Shown: piece after piece, positions 37,345-48,271 of the stretch
Numbering within the stretch: position 1 is the stretch's first letter
How the letters are laid out: every line of letters begins with the position of its first letter
From: Ampelomyces quisqualis
Lineage: Eukaryota; Ascomycota; Dothideomycetes; Pleosporales; Phaeosphaeriaceae
NCBI GenBank assembly: GCA_018398575.1
Contig: JAGTXZ010000011.1
Span: 62,001-126,000 of the forward strand
Direction of reading: 5' to 3'
Length of the DNA: 64,000 bases
Made by a program: the position numbers and the translations under genes
Notes under the pieces: model-generated
Told to the model about the DNA's origin: nothing
Seen by the model: only the letters and a program-made list of their open reading frames with translations
Databases searched by the model: none

Positions 37345-40300
37345 TCAAGTACTCGTGGTATACACATTAGTTCTCGTCAGCGACGGTCTCGAAGCAGCAA
37401 TCCTGTCCTCCAGGTCGGGCAACGAGAACATAGGCCGTCGATACGTGTATCCCACGAAAGCACCCTTCTTCCGCAGCTCGAGTACCTTTCGTCCAACTTG
37501 AGGGTCACGAAGAAGCTTGTCGCGCGGTCTCTTCTTCTCTTTGCGGCGTCGCTTGATCTTCTGCGCCGAGGGGCAAAACTGCTCCTTGGTAGCAGCGACA
37601 GCGGCTGCGCCAGGCGGCGCCAAGGGCGTGGTGTCCTTATCTCCGTGATACTTCAGCTCCTCCACAACTTCATAGCTAGATGAGTCGAGATGATCGGATG
37701 CGCTCATGATCTCGTTTTCATCGTCGAAGTACTTGGTAATGGGCTGACCGCCATGAACGCGCGGGACGAAGGGTGGTCTTGTCAGGTGCAGCGTCGACCA
37801 GTGTATGTTCCGGAAGAAAGGATGCGCTTTGATGTCTTCTGCATCGTTCGGATACACAATGTGGCCTGCAGAGCTGAGGTTGCGCACGCGGCGGGCACCG
37901 ACGGCTTTGTCGCGCAGCACCCAATCGTTCTCTCGGTAGCGCTTTGCAGACAATCGATCCTGTCGTTCCGCTAGGAGCCTCATCAACAGGTCTATGGCAT
38001 TGCGTGACACAGGCATGAGCGGTACTCGATCGATGTTGGGGCGAGCATAACGCTGCTCGGGCGGGAACCTTAGCCATCTCCGATGATCCTAGGCTTGTCA
38101 GATCGCATTCGCATTCCGCCTCTTATTGACTCACCAAAATGCGGGCTTTTGTCGCCTGTCGATTTTCGCAAAAGAAAGGCGTGCAGCCGTACAGACACTG
38201 CTTGAGCGTTAGCTGGGAAAGTCTAACTATTATGCACAGGTGGACCTACCTCATACAATATGATGCCTGTACTCCACCAGTCACAGCGGCCATCGTAGTT
38301 CTCACCACGAATGACCTCTGGCGCCATGTATTGACTGGTCCCTACGACACTCTTCGCAAATTGACGCTTCTGCGTGCGATTCAGCCAGTCAATAATTGGC
38401 CCATGAGCGCCTTCTTGCCTCGCGTCATTTGGTCCGCGCGATGAGGCGGTACCGTTGATCAGGTTTAGAGTCTTGAGGGCTTCTTTTCTCTCTTTCTCTT
38501 CCTCGAGATCCTGTGCATCACCTTGCACTTGCAAACCAAGGTCTTGGAGGAGGCTGTACCGTTTCTCGTTGTAGTATGTCTGATTGTGGGTCCAGTGACC
38601 ATCAAAAGCAAGGCCAAAGTCGGAGATCTTGAGGTGGCCAGATGCGGTGATTAGAAAGTTATCTGGCTTGATGTCGCGGTGGATCCAATTCATCCGGTGA
38701 GCTTCTTCGATACACAAGATCATTTCCGCAACGTACCACTTGGCGACACTCTCGTCGAGTATGTCTTCGCGCAAAAGCAGGCCAAGAAAGTCGCCACCGA
38801 CCATGTACTCCATGACGAGGTAGAGGTTCGTATTGTCTTGAAATGCAGCCATGAGGGGTACAACCCAGCGAGAATTCTCTGATGCAACTAAAAAGTCTCG
38901 CTCAGCACGCAAATGACCTTCCTGACTGTTGCGCAGCATGTCGGATTTGCGAATCACTTTCATCGCAAACACTTGCTTCGTTTTACGAACTGGCGGCGCT
39001 ACAGCCTCGATACCATGGATCGAGGTACCGTCGACGTGGTCAATGCGATAGCTGTCACTACCGCTCGAACTGCTGTTGTGGTCGCTCTTTTCGCGAACGA
39101 GTCGCACGATCCCAAAACTGCCCTTGCCTAATACTCGAACAACGTCGTAATGAGAGACGTGTACACCTCTGATGTTTTGTCGCACAAGTGTTTTCGACTT
39201 CAGGACGCGCGTTTGTCGAAGATGATGACTTTCGGCAGCATACTATGCTCTGCGCTGGTGCTGGCGTTGCTCGTTGGGTAGAGCTGCTGCGAACAGCTTG
39301 CGTTCCATATTTCGGCGGCGCATCGATCGGGGTGGAGCATTCGGACCCAGAAGTTGATTGAAATGTGACTCGAAGAAGACTTTGGCGGCAGCTGCATTTT
39401 CCAAACTGGCAACTGATGGCTCTGAGATACGCGGCGCGTCCTGGCGGGGAAACACGAGCCATCGCGATGTGATTCGCTGTGCTGCCGGCTCCACTTCTGG
39501 CGAGCCTCCGGCTGGACCATGTGCGGATTCGCGATTGCGCTGCGATGTCTCAGCCGAGAACGGTGCACCAGAGGATACAATGGAGGTGGGGGCTGTTGAT
39601 TGTGTGAGCGGACCGTTGCTGCTTCCGAGAGCACTTTGGAGCTGAGAAGGAAGCGAAGTAACATCCGACATGTCAGGTTTTGGTGACGAATTTGCTTGCG
39701 GGTGTGTACATGTGCCCTCGAAGTGAGCTGTTCGGATGCTAGGACGCGAGCTAAACTTGGGGCGATGAACGACAGTCTCGTTGTTGAAGAACGCGTTTGA
39801 AAATTTTGTAGTGAGCTGACTCGATAGGCCTGGTGTTGACCTGCTCACGTGTAGGCCAAGAGGACGTGGCTCCTGCGGCGATATCATTGGTTCGGATTCG
39901 CCATCGAATATAGCTGCATTCGTAAGTTGTAGCAACGAGGAGCCTTGGTGATGTAGAGTAAGCTGCGGTAGGATGGCGGGTATATCATGAATGCTAGGGG
40001 CTCGTAGGGTACGGTTGATGATGTTTCGAGCAGCTTTCTCTTGCGAGGAACTGTCTACCAGGTTGGAGTCGGATTTGTCGCTGCTTGTGACGGTGATAGT
40101 GGAACACGTAGCAGGACCTTTTGTGTGGTTAGAGGGTTGTACGCCGGCGTCTTCCAGCGACAGGCTTACTCTTTCCACCACGGAAGAAGGAGAAGATCTT
40201 GATGCTGCCTCTGCGGAAATTCGTAAAGGTGCGGCCAGCCGGTCCGCTCGAACATGGCCGCAACGGTCTTGGCGAGCTGCTACGCAGTTCGTGTCCGGAA

Positions 40301-40392
40301 TGCTCGACAATGCGTATCTTGTCTTTGTCGCGGGACGCCCCTCGCTGGCCGGCAGTGTCTTTCCTCTTGCGCGTGTTTACGAGGGCCATCAT
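37345..40392 (-). CDS. NDR/LATS-type (Ppk35-like) AGC Ser/Thr kinase, with an in-frame TAG
   Basis: Modelled exons: 40,392-40,284, 40,210-38,250, 38,197-38,135 and 38,088-37,345; 2,877 nt, in frame. The start is ATG at 40,392, because the long downstream frame has no suitable ATG; the first intron (40,211-40,283) is inferred. By conceptual residue: glycine loop GKGSFG 398-403, AMK lysine 454, HRDIKPDN with Asp 549, DFG 567. An insert of about 70 residues follows DFG before GTSQYMAPE, typical of NDR kinases, and the C-tail has the hydrophobic motif FVGYTYRRP. Known NDR kinases act with Mob co-activators in morphogenesis or septation. Codon 359 (39,243-39,245) is TAG in RRA-stop-YAAES, where homologues would carry Trp. 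It is therefore either a fresh pseudogene, a read-through, or a sequence error. Kinase identity is firm; NDR subgroup is fairly firm. Confidence 0.85.
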
Positions 40393-41516
40393 CCTTGCGG
40401 CTGGAGGCGATAGCCAATATGCTGCAAGTGTGGTAGTGGGGATAACAATGCAGCCTGGCCGATGGGGTGGCTGATGGAATGTCATGAGAAAGGAAAGGTG
40501 AGGAAAGGACTTGAGCCTTGCGGGTGGTGGTGAAAAGGAAGCGTCGCTCGCGGCGGGCAAGCACAAATGAAAGGCATGCAACAAGCGGCCGTATCGCACC
40601 TTACCATCTCGCCGAGGAATTTTACCACGATCCTTGCATCTCAACACACCTCACCTCTTCCGTGTCATCAGCATGGTGTGGAGGCTGTGCTGATCTCGGA
40701 GCATACGGTTCCTTGACGCAACTGCTGCCCAGACCTGGAGCGGTAAGGTTCGTGTCAGTATGTGATGGCGGGGATGGGAGATATACCTATGTAATCGTGC
40801 AGGGACCGCGTGATCTCGCTGGTCGCCCATGATTGGACCACGACACAGGCCATTGTTCGTCCACGCCTTGCGCACATATCGCTGCGAAGTTTACCATCTC
40901 CGTCAAGACATCTTCTTGGTTGCTTCACACATTTCCACTTGCTCGAGACGTTGGTGGTGTTCCAGGTCAAGCCCCGCCTCGGCTGTAACGGGTGTGGCTT
41001 GTCCGTGCACTAGCGTTATCGATAAGCACTTTCACCCATCACGCAACCCCCCTCGAGGGAATAAGGCGTGCAAGGCTCCGGCCTTTGGTAAACCCTCCAC
41101 CAACAAGCTACGCTAATCTGAACGGCTTCTTCACACTGTCTCCGCAGGCGCAGGAAGCCATCCTCTCGAGCTTTGCCAACCTCGACGTTCATGTCAGGCT
41201 GATTCACGGAGCTATCCATCGCACGACGCGCCTTTCAATAATCGAGGCCGGAAGTCTTCCCCGCACCCGGCCACTCCTCAGTGTATTCGGGATACTACTA
41301 GACCACTGTTTCGCCAACAAGAGGATATCTGACTTGCGGAACACCGACTGATCTGCGGTGATGACACGTCTGTGCCGAACTTCACCATCTACAGGCGCAG
41401 CACACCATCTACACAGGCAGAAGTTCTGAGCCCTTCCGAGGCACTCCAGGCTTTCTATCACCAGTCGCCTTTAAACACTCAGACGAGCCGTCCAATCCGC
41501 GCACACCACGGCCTTT
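40393..41516. other. intergenic, divergent promoter region of kinase and Yippee gene
   Basis: No convincing coding region. Several overlapping open frames exist but none has a family signature or supports splicing. It should hold the 5' leaders of the minus-strand kinase and the plus-strand Yippee gene. Confidence 0.5.
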
Positions 41517-42149
41517 ATGTCCAGCATGCCCTCACCAACATCCCCTTTTCCACTCTACCTCCTCCCCTCACTCCCATTCCGCCGCCGCACCTCATCGACA
41601 ACAACCTCATCCACCTCAACATCCCCCCAACCAACATGCTTCCTCAACCCCTCCCCAACCTCACACCTCCGCTGCACAAAATGCCTCGCCGATCTCCTCC
41701 CCACCTCCTGCATAATAAGCAAGTCCTTCACCGGCCGCCACGGCCGCGCATACCTCGTTGGCCCGCCCCCCTCGCACCACCCGCACTTACCAAACACCCA
41801 CACCCACAAGCCCGTAAGTCGCCAACTCGTGACGGGCCAACATACCGTCAGCGACATCAGCTGCGCCACGTGTGGCAGCATCCTGGGCTGGAAATACGTC
41901 GATGCAAAGGAAGACAGCCAAAAGTACAAAATCGGGAAATTCATTCTGGAAACGAAGAGGGTTGCTAGGGGGAGCGAGTGGGAGCAGGAGTGGGGAGGCG
42001 TGGATGTGGATGTGGATTTCGGAGGTGCAGGGAGGGATGAGGGAGTGGAGTTTGATAGTCAGGATGAGGAGGAGTGTGAGGATTTGTTTAGTGGGGTTTG
42101 GAGTGGAGAGGGGGCGAGACAGAGGAGGGAGGGGAGGGTTGGGCGATGA
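41517..42149 (+). CDS. Yippee/Moh1-type zinc-binding protein
   Basis: Single exon of 210 codons starting at ATG 41,517. The Yippee fold has two CxxC zinc half-sites about 50-70 residues apart: CTKC near residue 53 and CATC near residue 117. The core motifs are GRHGRAYLV, then RQLVTGQHTVSDISC, then LGWKYVDAKEDSQKYK-GKFILE; this is the family's hallmark. The N-terminal 45 residues are Ser/Thr/Pro-rich and the C-terminus is acidic (EDLF-type) and then basic, both unlike the short canonical 120-aa Yippee, so this is the longer fungal form. Yippee proteins resemble Mis18 and cereblon domains and have roles in stress and growth control, poorly defined in moulds. It converges with REV1; the 280-bp gap must hold both 3' ends. 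Confidence 0.85.
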   Translation: MSSMPSPTSPFPLYLLPSLPFRRRTSSTTTSSTSTSPQPTCFLNPSPTSHLRCTKCLADLLPTSCIISKSFTGRHGRAYLVGPPPSHHPHLPNTHTHKPVSRQLVTGQHTVSDISCATCGSILGWKYVDAKEDSQKYKIGKFILETKRVARGSEWEQEWGGVDVDVDFGGAGRDEGVEFDSQDEEECEDLFSGVWSGEGARQRREGRVGR

Positions 42150-42429
42150 GCTGGTGGGATCAGATAAGACGGTTTGGGTTAGGTCTTCTTTGCGTTTGAT
42201 TTCGAGTTTGCGATACCCACGATACGACACGACACGACACGACTTAATTTAGGATATACCCACAGATAGATACCCTACTTCGACATCTCTGGGTTGCATT
42301 GGATAGCTTGGAATAGGCATAATGGATCATATAATTCATACATACTTCTCATCACCGTCCCACCCAATAAAGACCATTGGTATATCCCGATAAACGCCCT
42401 AACGCCCCATCTCATCATCCTCACCAGCA

Positions 42430-45400
42430 TCATGAATCAAAATTCACACTCCCCATCCCCCTCTCCCGCCCAGCCACACCTACGCCCTCCTTCACCCACC
42501 CTAGCGCATCCCTCCATTTCTTCTCGTCGACATCTTCCTCCTCCTCAATAACCCACTCCAACCACTTCACCACGCCCACTGCTTTACCCAAATTCCTCTC
42601 TTCCTTGACCACTTTAGCCAGATACTTTACCAGCGCACCAACATCCTCTCTATACGGTCCCTCATCCGCGAATTCCAGGATCCATTCTTTCATTGCGCGG
42701 CGGAGGTCTTTTTCTTGTGAGAGCTTCTGTGTCGTGAACGTGGGGCGCAGGGGTCGGGGTACTTTGATGCGCTTGGCTTGGCGGGCCGCGGCTGGTGGCG
42801 GGAGTTTAGGTTTGGACTTATTGAGTGCGAGGCGGAAAGCTTGCAGTTTTTGGCGCTTGTGTTCGGCAATGATTTCAGCGCGAAGTTCGGGTGGGAGCGC
42901 GGAGAGAAAGTTTTCGTCGAGGTCTTCGTCGTTCTTCTTATTCAGCGCAGGAGGCAGGACAACGTCGTTATCGATATTGGCAGGGCCCGCGGATCCTTCG
43001 CGGCTGGGACCTTCGCGGGCGGGGTTCTTGCGAGAGATGAAGTTTGCTTGGGTAAGTACTTTGCCAGTTTTGCTGACGGACGTGGCTTGGGCTGCAGCAG
43101 CGAGCATAGCGGATCGTGGTGGACGGCCTCGCCCGCGCTTGACGGGTACGAGAGGCTTCTTGGCTGGGATTCCGATAATGCGATTCTTGCGGGGAGACTG
43201 GGGTAGCAGAGTCTGGTCGGCGTTTCTAGGCCGTCGAGATGGCGAAGCGGGGGTCGCACCAGCAGCATACTGCGCGAGCACCTCTGCCCGCACTTCAGCT
43301 GGTAGCGCGGCCAAGATGTCGGGGTCAAGCTGCGACTGTGCGGGTAAAGCCGTCATGGGGAATGGAATGGCCTTCGTTGGGGTAATTGCGATATCATCCC
43401 CGGGTGCATCGCGAGCGGCTGGAGACGGTGAAGTGTGTCGAGTCCGTCGTAACAGCTTCGAACGAATGTCCTCTGGCAGCTCAGCGAGCACTTTAGGGTC
43501 GACTTGAGTGGGCATGATGAACTGTGTGCCAAGAATGTTCAACGGGCGGCGACTCGGAGTGGTTTGATTGAGTTCTTGAGGACCAAAAGCCACGCGCTCT
43601 TCATCAGCAGCTGCCTTGGGCTTGCGAGGCGTCGCTGGGTCATCTTGGATAGGATCTTCCTCGACCATTTTCGCCACTTTGCGAGCGCTGACAGGCTCCA
43701 CGTTGCCGACCTTGAACTGTAGGCGTCGCTGTGAGCTCTCGAGGCTTCCATCAGTTGCGCTCTTCATAGGCTCGAGCTTCGTCATTTGTATGCCAATGCC
43801 TCGCAACTCGCCAGGCGAGAAGCCGATTCCCCGCAGCATGCTGAGCGCCTCTTTTGTCAAGACCTCTTTGGCATTCGTTGCGATGCCGAGTACTATGCTC
43901 TTGTTGTGCGTGTCACACTTGCCGTGACCCAAGTGCTTCGGTGGGTCTAGAGGCGCATCTGGCGAACGCCGCATGATTTTCATGGTGAACTGCTTGCCTT
44001 TGACCTTTTCTTTGAGAAGCCTTTTCTGCAGTTCGCCGCACAAGCTCGTCACGAACTCTTCTGCCTGCTCTTGATTCTCGAAGCGAACCCCCCAGTTGAC
44101 CTCGGCGGAGACGGACTTGCGAACCACTTGTTCGCCAACTTCCTGTCGATCGATGCCACGAGCATATTCCCACAGCTTTTCACCAGTCTTGGGACCAAGC
44201 GTCTGAACAAGTCTTTCTTTCGATAGCTCTCGGATGTCTTTGACGAACTTCACTCCAATCTCCTCGAGCTTTCCACCAATGGACCATGCAACACCCGGTA
44301 GATCTTGGACTCGGAGCTCGCCAATGAAGTCCAAGATCTCTTCTGGCTTGATATGGTGCTGACCTGCAGGCTTTGCCTTGCGGAGAGCTACTTTGGCTAG
44401 CAAGATATTTCCGCCGATGCCCACTGACACATCACAACCAGTCTTGGCTCTTACTTGGACTCGCAGCGACTGTGCAATCTCGTCAGCTCTCGCCTGCTCG
44501 CGACAATTGCTGCCTCCCCTGGCTTTACGTCCGTCGGCAACGCATAATGTAGACACGTCCACCAAGGCTTCATCGATGCTGACGCTCTGCACGAGGCCGC
44601 CGGTTGCGAGAATGGCGTCGTAGAACGCTCGGCTAGCCTCTTCGTAGGCCGGGAAATCGTAAGGGAGTATCTTGATATCTGGACATAGCTCTTGCGCGCG
44701 TTTCATCCACATGCCATTCTTCACACCAAACTTCCGTGCCGGGTAGTTGCAACTTGCTATCTCGGACCCACTGCCCTGGCCATGTGCAACCACGGCTGGC
44801 TTGTCTTTGTACTGCGGATGCTTCTTCAAGCTGACGGCGGCAAAGAAACTGTCAAAGTCGACGTGGAGGATGTATCGTCGTGCTCCAGGTGGCGGCTTCT
44901 GCTTCGCCTTCTGTGTAGAGGTTTTCTCACTCGCGAGTGCCTGCAGCTGCGACTTCAAGTCGGCCTTCCATGTGGAGAGATGATGCAGACGCGACTCGCG
45001 GTAGTACTGCTCGAGGAAGTTGGGGTCGACCACCGTGGATTTGCGAATCTTGGGATCGCGAAGCAAGATGGCGTTGTGTTCCTCGGCAGTCAGCTGCCGA
45101 CCGTCCGGAGCTGCGTTGTCCCCGTTGGCAGCAGCAATAAAGTGCATGACACGCTCGTCGCCGCCGCCTCGAGGGGCCTTTTGTGCTGGTGGCAGTGGAG
45201 GCGGATCATCGTATAGACTGTCGTGCAGTGCTTCGGCTGCAGCATCGAGCTCTGCGTCCTCCAACGGGTCGTCCTGTGGCGCAATCGTAGGACTGCTCTT
45301 GGGCGGGGAGACTAGTGTTTGCGGCTTCGACGTGCTGGGTGCTGGCTTGATGGGGATGTTTTCGGGCTGGCGGTGGCGGGAGGGCGGTAGGTCGTCGGGC

Positions 45401-46086
45401 AAGTCGTCGGCGTCGTCGATGTCGTCGTCGGGCGTGGGCAGGCGCTGCTTGGAGAAGCGCGAGCGCGGGGGGCCACTCGGCGTGGGCGTGCTGGACGGAC
45501 CTGCCTGGCTGGCCCTCAGCTGCCCGGTGTACCAGCTCGCGTCCGTCTGGTCTCGGTAGCCCCGCGTCCTGACGTTGGCCTGGCTGAGCACCTTGCCCCT
45601 GTCAAATGCCAGCACGTGCTGCTTGTCGCCCTCGTCCAGCACGCGATACTCGTTCCAGGGAAGCAGCTTGCCCGCCCGGATGCTGTCCACGACCCAGGCC
45701 GGCTTGACAATGCGGTACTTGCCGAACTCGACGGCCTTTTTCGGAGTGAGGCTGCTGGCGATGATGTGCGTCACGGTCGTCTTGCCGTCCAGGTACTGCA
45801 AAAAGCCGCCGCCGTGCTGCACGATGAGCGTGTGCAGGTCGCTGAGCGAGGGCTGCGTGTAGCCGTTGACATGCGCCACGATGCCCTTGAAGATGGGCGG
45901 CCTGTCGCCGGCCTGCGCTCGCATGTCGGCATCGAGGTTCTGGAGTTTGATCTTCTTCCGCCGGAAGTAGTCGGTAAAGCCGCCAAACGCCGAGCCCTTG
46001 TACTCGTCGCCGTCTTCGCCCTCAAAGGTGTGCTTCTCGATGCGCCTGCGCACGCTGTCACTGTTCTTCTGCAGGCGCGACCCCAT
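42430..46086 (-). CDS. REV1: DNA repair protein REV1 (Y-family dCMP transferase)
   Basis: Single exon of 1,218 codons starting at ATG 46,086. The N-terminus has the family sequence SAFGGFTDYFRRKKIKLQ, followed by a BRCT domain (about 62-160). The Y-family polymerase core begins at RRYILHVDFDSFFA; predicted metal ligands are Asp410 in DFDSFF and Asp505-Glu506 in SIDEAL. Three ubiquitin-binding-type motifs follow (about 861-882, 919-940, 1055-1076), each of the form D-x-x-x-L-x-x-L-P. The C-terminal helical domain (about 1125-1200) would bind REV7 and other polymerases. An AT-hook-like RGRGRPP lies at 984-990. REV1 inserts dCMP opposite abasic sites and scaffolds translesion synthesis in the nucleus. 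It is transcribed divergently from the FKBP gene. Confidence 0.97.
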   Translation of the reverse strand: MGSRLQKNSDSVRRRIEKHTFEGEDGDEYKGSAFGGFTDYFRRKKIKLQNLDADMRAQAGDRPPIFKGIVAHVNGYTQPSLSDLHTLIVQHGGGFLQYLDGKTTVTHIIASSLTPKKAVEFGKYRIVKPAWVVDSIRAGKLLPWNEYRVLDEGDKQHVLAFDRGKVLSQANVRTRGYRDQTDASWYTGQLRASQAGPSSTPTPSGPPRSRFSKQRLPTPDDDIDDADDLPDDLPPSRHRQPENIPIKPAPSTSKPQTLVSPPKSSPTIAPQDDPLEDAELDAAAEALHDSLYDDPPPLPPAQKAPRGGGDERVMHFIAAANGDNAAPDGRQLTAEEHNAILLRDPKIRKSTVVDPNFLEQYYRESRLHHLSTWKADLKSQLQALASEKTSTQKAKQKPPPGARRYILHVDFDSFFAAVSLKKHPQYKDKPAVVAHGQGSGSEIASCNYPARKFGVKNGMWMKRAQELCPDIKILPYDFPAYEEASRAFYDAILATGGLVQSVSIDEALVDVSTLCVADGRKARGGSNCREQARADEIAQSLRVQVRAKTGCDVSVGIGGNILLAKVALRKAKPAGQHHIKPEEILDFIGELRVQDLPGVAWSIGGKLEEIGVKFVKDIRELSKERLVQTLGPKTGEKLWEYARGIDRQEVGEQVVRKSVSAEVNWGVRFENQEQAEEFVTSLCGELQKRLLKEKVKGKQFTMKIMRRSPDAPLDPPKHLGHGKCDTHNKSIVLGIATNAKEVLTKEALSMLRGIGFSPGELRGIGIQMTKLEPMKSATDGSLESSQRRLQFKVGNVEPVSARKVAKMVEEDPIQDDPATPRKPKAAADEERVAFGPQELNQTTPSRRPLNILGTQFIMPTQVDPKVLAELPEDIRSKLLRRTRHTSPSPAARDAPGDDIAITPTKAIPFPMTALPAQSQLDPDILAALPAEVRAEVLAQYAAGATPASPSRRPRNADQTLLPQSPRKNRIIGIPAKKPLVPVKRGRGRPPRSAMLAAAAQATSVSKTGKVLTQANFISRKNPAREGPSREGSAGPANIDNDVVLPPALNKKNDEDLDENFLSALPPELRAEIIAEHKRQKLQAFRLALNKSKPKLPPPAAARQAKRIKVPRPLRPTFTTQKLSQEKDLRRAMKEWILEFADEGPYREDVGALVKYLAKVVKEERNLGKAVGVVKWLEWVIEEEEDVDEKKWRDALGWVKEGVGVAGRERGMGSVNFDS

Positions 46087-46531
46087 CTTGGCGCTGCGGG
46101 TTCGTCGGCGGCCAGGGCGGATCTAGTGCGAGCATCGGATCCGGGGTCATGATGTCGGATCCGGGGTCATGATGCGCGGGGTTGGTGTTGACCTTCACAC
46201 GGAATCAAGTCGGGTCGTTGATGAAAGTGGGGGGGGCGGCCGAGTGGGTGAACGCGCCCGGCGCGTCAGGTCACATCGCGCTAGCACTAGCGTGGGTGGG
46301 TGGGTCGTCGCTGCCGTTCTGCCTGGGCGGTCAGCGGGCGCTAGACTCTAGCTGGCTAGCGTGGCTCCGTGCTGCACTTTTTTTCGAGCTCCAAGTTCCT
46401 GCGCGCTCGCCGGTCAGCCTCTGCGCCCATTCTACTTGTGCGACACTCGCAGCTTCAACACCCTCATCTGCTGCTTGAGACTACAGATAGACTTTTCCAT
46501 CACGTCTGCAACACACTTCTCATCCTCCATC
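46087..46531. promoter_or_regulatory. shared divergent promoter of REV1 and the FKBP gene
   Basis: 445 bp between two start codons. A 20-bp unit, TCGGATCCGGGGTCATGATG, is repeated directly at 46,135-46,154 and 46,155-46,174. A near-palindrome CGCTAG-CA-CTAGCG lies at 46,279-46,292, followed by GTGGGTGGGTGGG. No TATA box is obvious. Confidence 0.6.
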
Positions 46532-48271
46532 ATGGTCGACACGATGGTTGCGGGTGTCTATGGACGTCGCATCCCAGCTGGCGGCATTCCCATCCTCGCC
46601 GCTTCCGACCCTTCGGCAGCTGTAAGTAAACTATTGTCGTTCTCATCGTCTCTGCGATTGCCACCACGGTTTGACTTATACTCGAGTTGCGCTTTTCAAT
46701 CTTGTCGCATGGGATGTTGTCGAGCTCGGACTGATTCAAATAGTTCCGCATCACAATGGCGGCGCTTGACCCCACTGCGCCTGCCCAAACGGATGAGGAT
46801 AATCAGGTTCTGCGCGCGACCCTGAAGCTCATCCGGGAACCCATCTACTTTGACGATGACGACGACGACGATGAGGACTTCGACCCGGAGAACGTCAACG
46901 CTCTGAGGGCCCGTCTGGTTGAAGCTGGTGCTCTTGCCGAAGAAGAGCTCAATTCCTCGGACGAGGACGACAGCGAAGACGAGAAGAATGGCGGCCCCAG
47001 CGATCCCGTCAAGTCGAAGAAGGCCAAACAGGCAGCCCTCAGCAAGAAGTTGAAGGAGGACCTCGAGGCCGACGAGATGGAGATCGACAGCAGCTTGACC
47101 AACGGCGTCAACGGCAATGCCAAGGGCAAGGCGAAGATCACCGACGACGACATCAGCGACATGAGCGACGAGGACGAGGACGAGGCCGAGGAGTTGGTTC
47201 TGTGCACTCTCAACCCGGAGAACGTAAGATCGACCTCGCAAATTCGGCAAATACCTCACTGACGATCTTTTTCAGCATTACCAACAGCCTCTCGACATCA
47301 CCGTTCGCGAGGGCGAGATGGTCTACCTCTCCGTTACCGGTACCCACGACATCTACGTCACCGGCAACTACATCGTCTTCCCCGAGGAGGACAGTGAGGA
47401 TGAAGATGAGGACGATGGCCTCGAGCAGCTCGGCTACGGCATGGGCTCTGACGAGGACGAACTCGACATTGACGAAATCGACGAGTCAGAGTCCGATGAG
47501 CTGGACGACCTCGATAATCCCCGCATCACTGAGGTCGAGAGCGACGGAGAGGAGGCACCCAAGCTTGTTGCGACCGGGAAGAAGGCCAACAAGAAGCGCC
47601 CCGCCGAGTCTGAGGACGATGTCACGCTCGATGACCTGATCAGCAAGACCAACGGTGAGGAGAAACTCAGCAAGAAGCAGGCCAAGAAATTGAAGAAAAA
47701 TGACGGTCAGGCTGTTGCCGGTGCTGCCGAGTCTTCTAAGAAGACTGAAAAAGCCGCGGAAAAAGCAGATGCTCCCAGCAGCGACAAGAAGAAGGTACAG
47801 TTTGCCAAGAACCTTGAGCTAGGTCCCACAGGCTCACCAAAGGTTGAGGCACCCAAGGCTGAGCCCAAGACCGAAGTCGCAAAGGGCCCTCGCGTGGTCA
47901 GCGGCGTCACGATCGATGACAAGAAGTTGGGCAAGGGCAAGGCCGCGAAGAAGGGCGATCGCGTCGAGATGCGTTACATTGGCAAGCTACAGAACGGCAA
48001 GGTCTTTGATTGTGAGCACCCTGCCAAAACCTAACTTTGAGCTCCCACTAATCATTGTACAGCCAACAAGAAGGGCAAGCCTTTCTCCTTCAAACTCGGT
48101 GCTGGCGAAGTTATTAAGGGTTGGGATCTGGGTATTGCGGGGATGAGCGCTGGCGCAGAGAGAAGACTGCAATTTGGCCCCGCGTTAGGCTACGGAAAGA
48201 AGGGTGCACCCCCGGATATTCCGGGCGGGGCTACGCTGATATTCGATGTCAAATGTCTGAGTGTGAGCTGA
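46532..48271 (+). CDS. nucleolar FKBP-type peptidyl-prolyl isomerase (Fpr3/Fpr4 type)
   Basis: Four exons: 46,532-46,621, 46,744-47,223, 47,276-48,011, 48,063-48,271; 504 aa, in frame, with GT-AG introns of 122, 52 and 51 nt. The N-terminus (MVAGVYG..IPAG..IPI, then FRITMAALDP) is the nucleoplasmin-like domain seen in Fpr3/Fpr4/FKBP39. Several Asp/Glu runs and then Lys-rich stretches follow, as expected for a histone-binding nucleolar protein. The last 110 residues are the FKBP domain (GDRVEMRYIGKL, KPFSFKLGAGEVIKGWD, GYGKKGAPPDIPGG), with the rotamase pocket residues present. Known relatives isomerise prolines on histones and act in rDNA silencing and chromatin assembly. Intron 3 splits the codon for the Ser after KVFD, which supports the model. 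A second in-frame ATG at 46,544 is an alternative start. Confidence 0.95.

Noticed and set aside
39243..39310. Small intron to remove the kinase TAG
   Set aside because: The only donor (GTTCGC) and acceptor (CATAG) give 52 nt and put the downstream frame into a stop; direct read-through keeps the family sequence.
40129..40647. Separate 172-codon gene upstream of the kinase
   Set aside because: Part of it fits better as the kinase first exon (ATG 40,392) with a 73-nt intron; the remainder has no family signal and no ATG.
41372..41968. Overlapping Pro-rich frame across the Yippee gene
   Set aside because: Shadow of the Yippee coding sequence in another frame.
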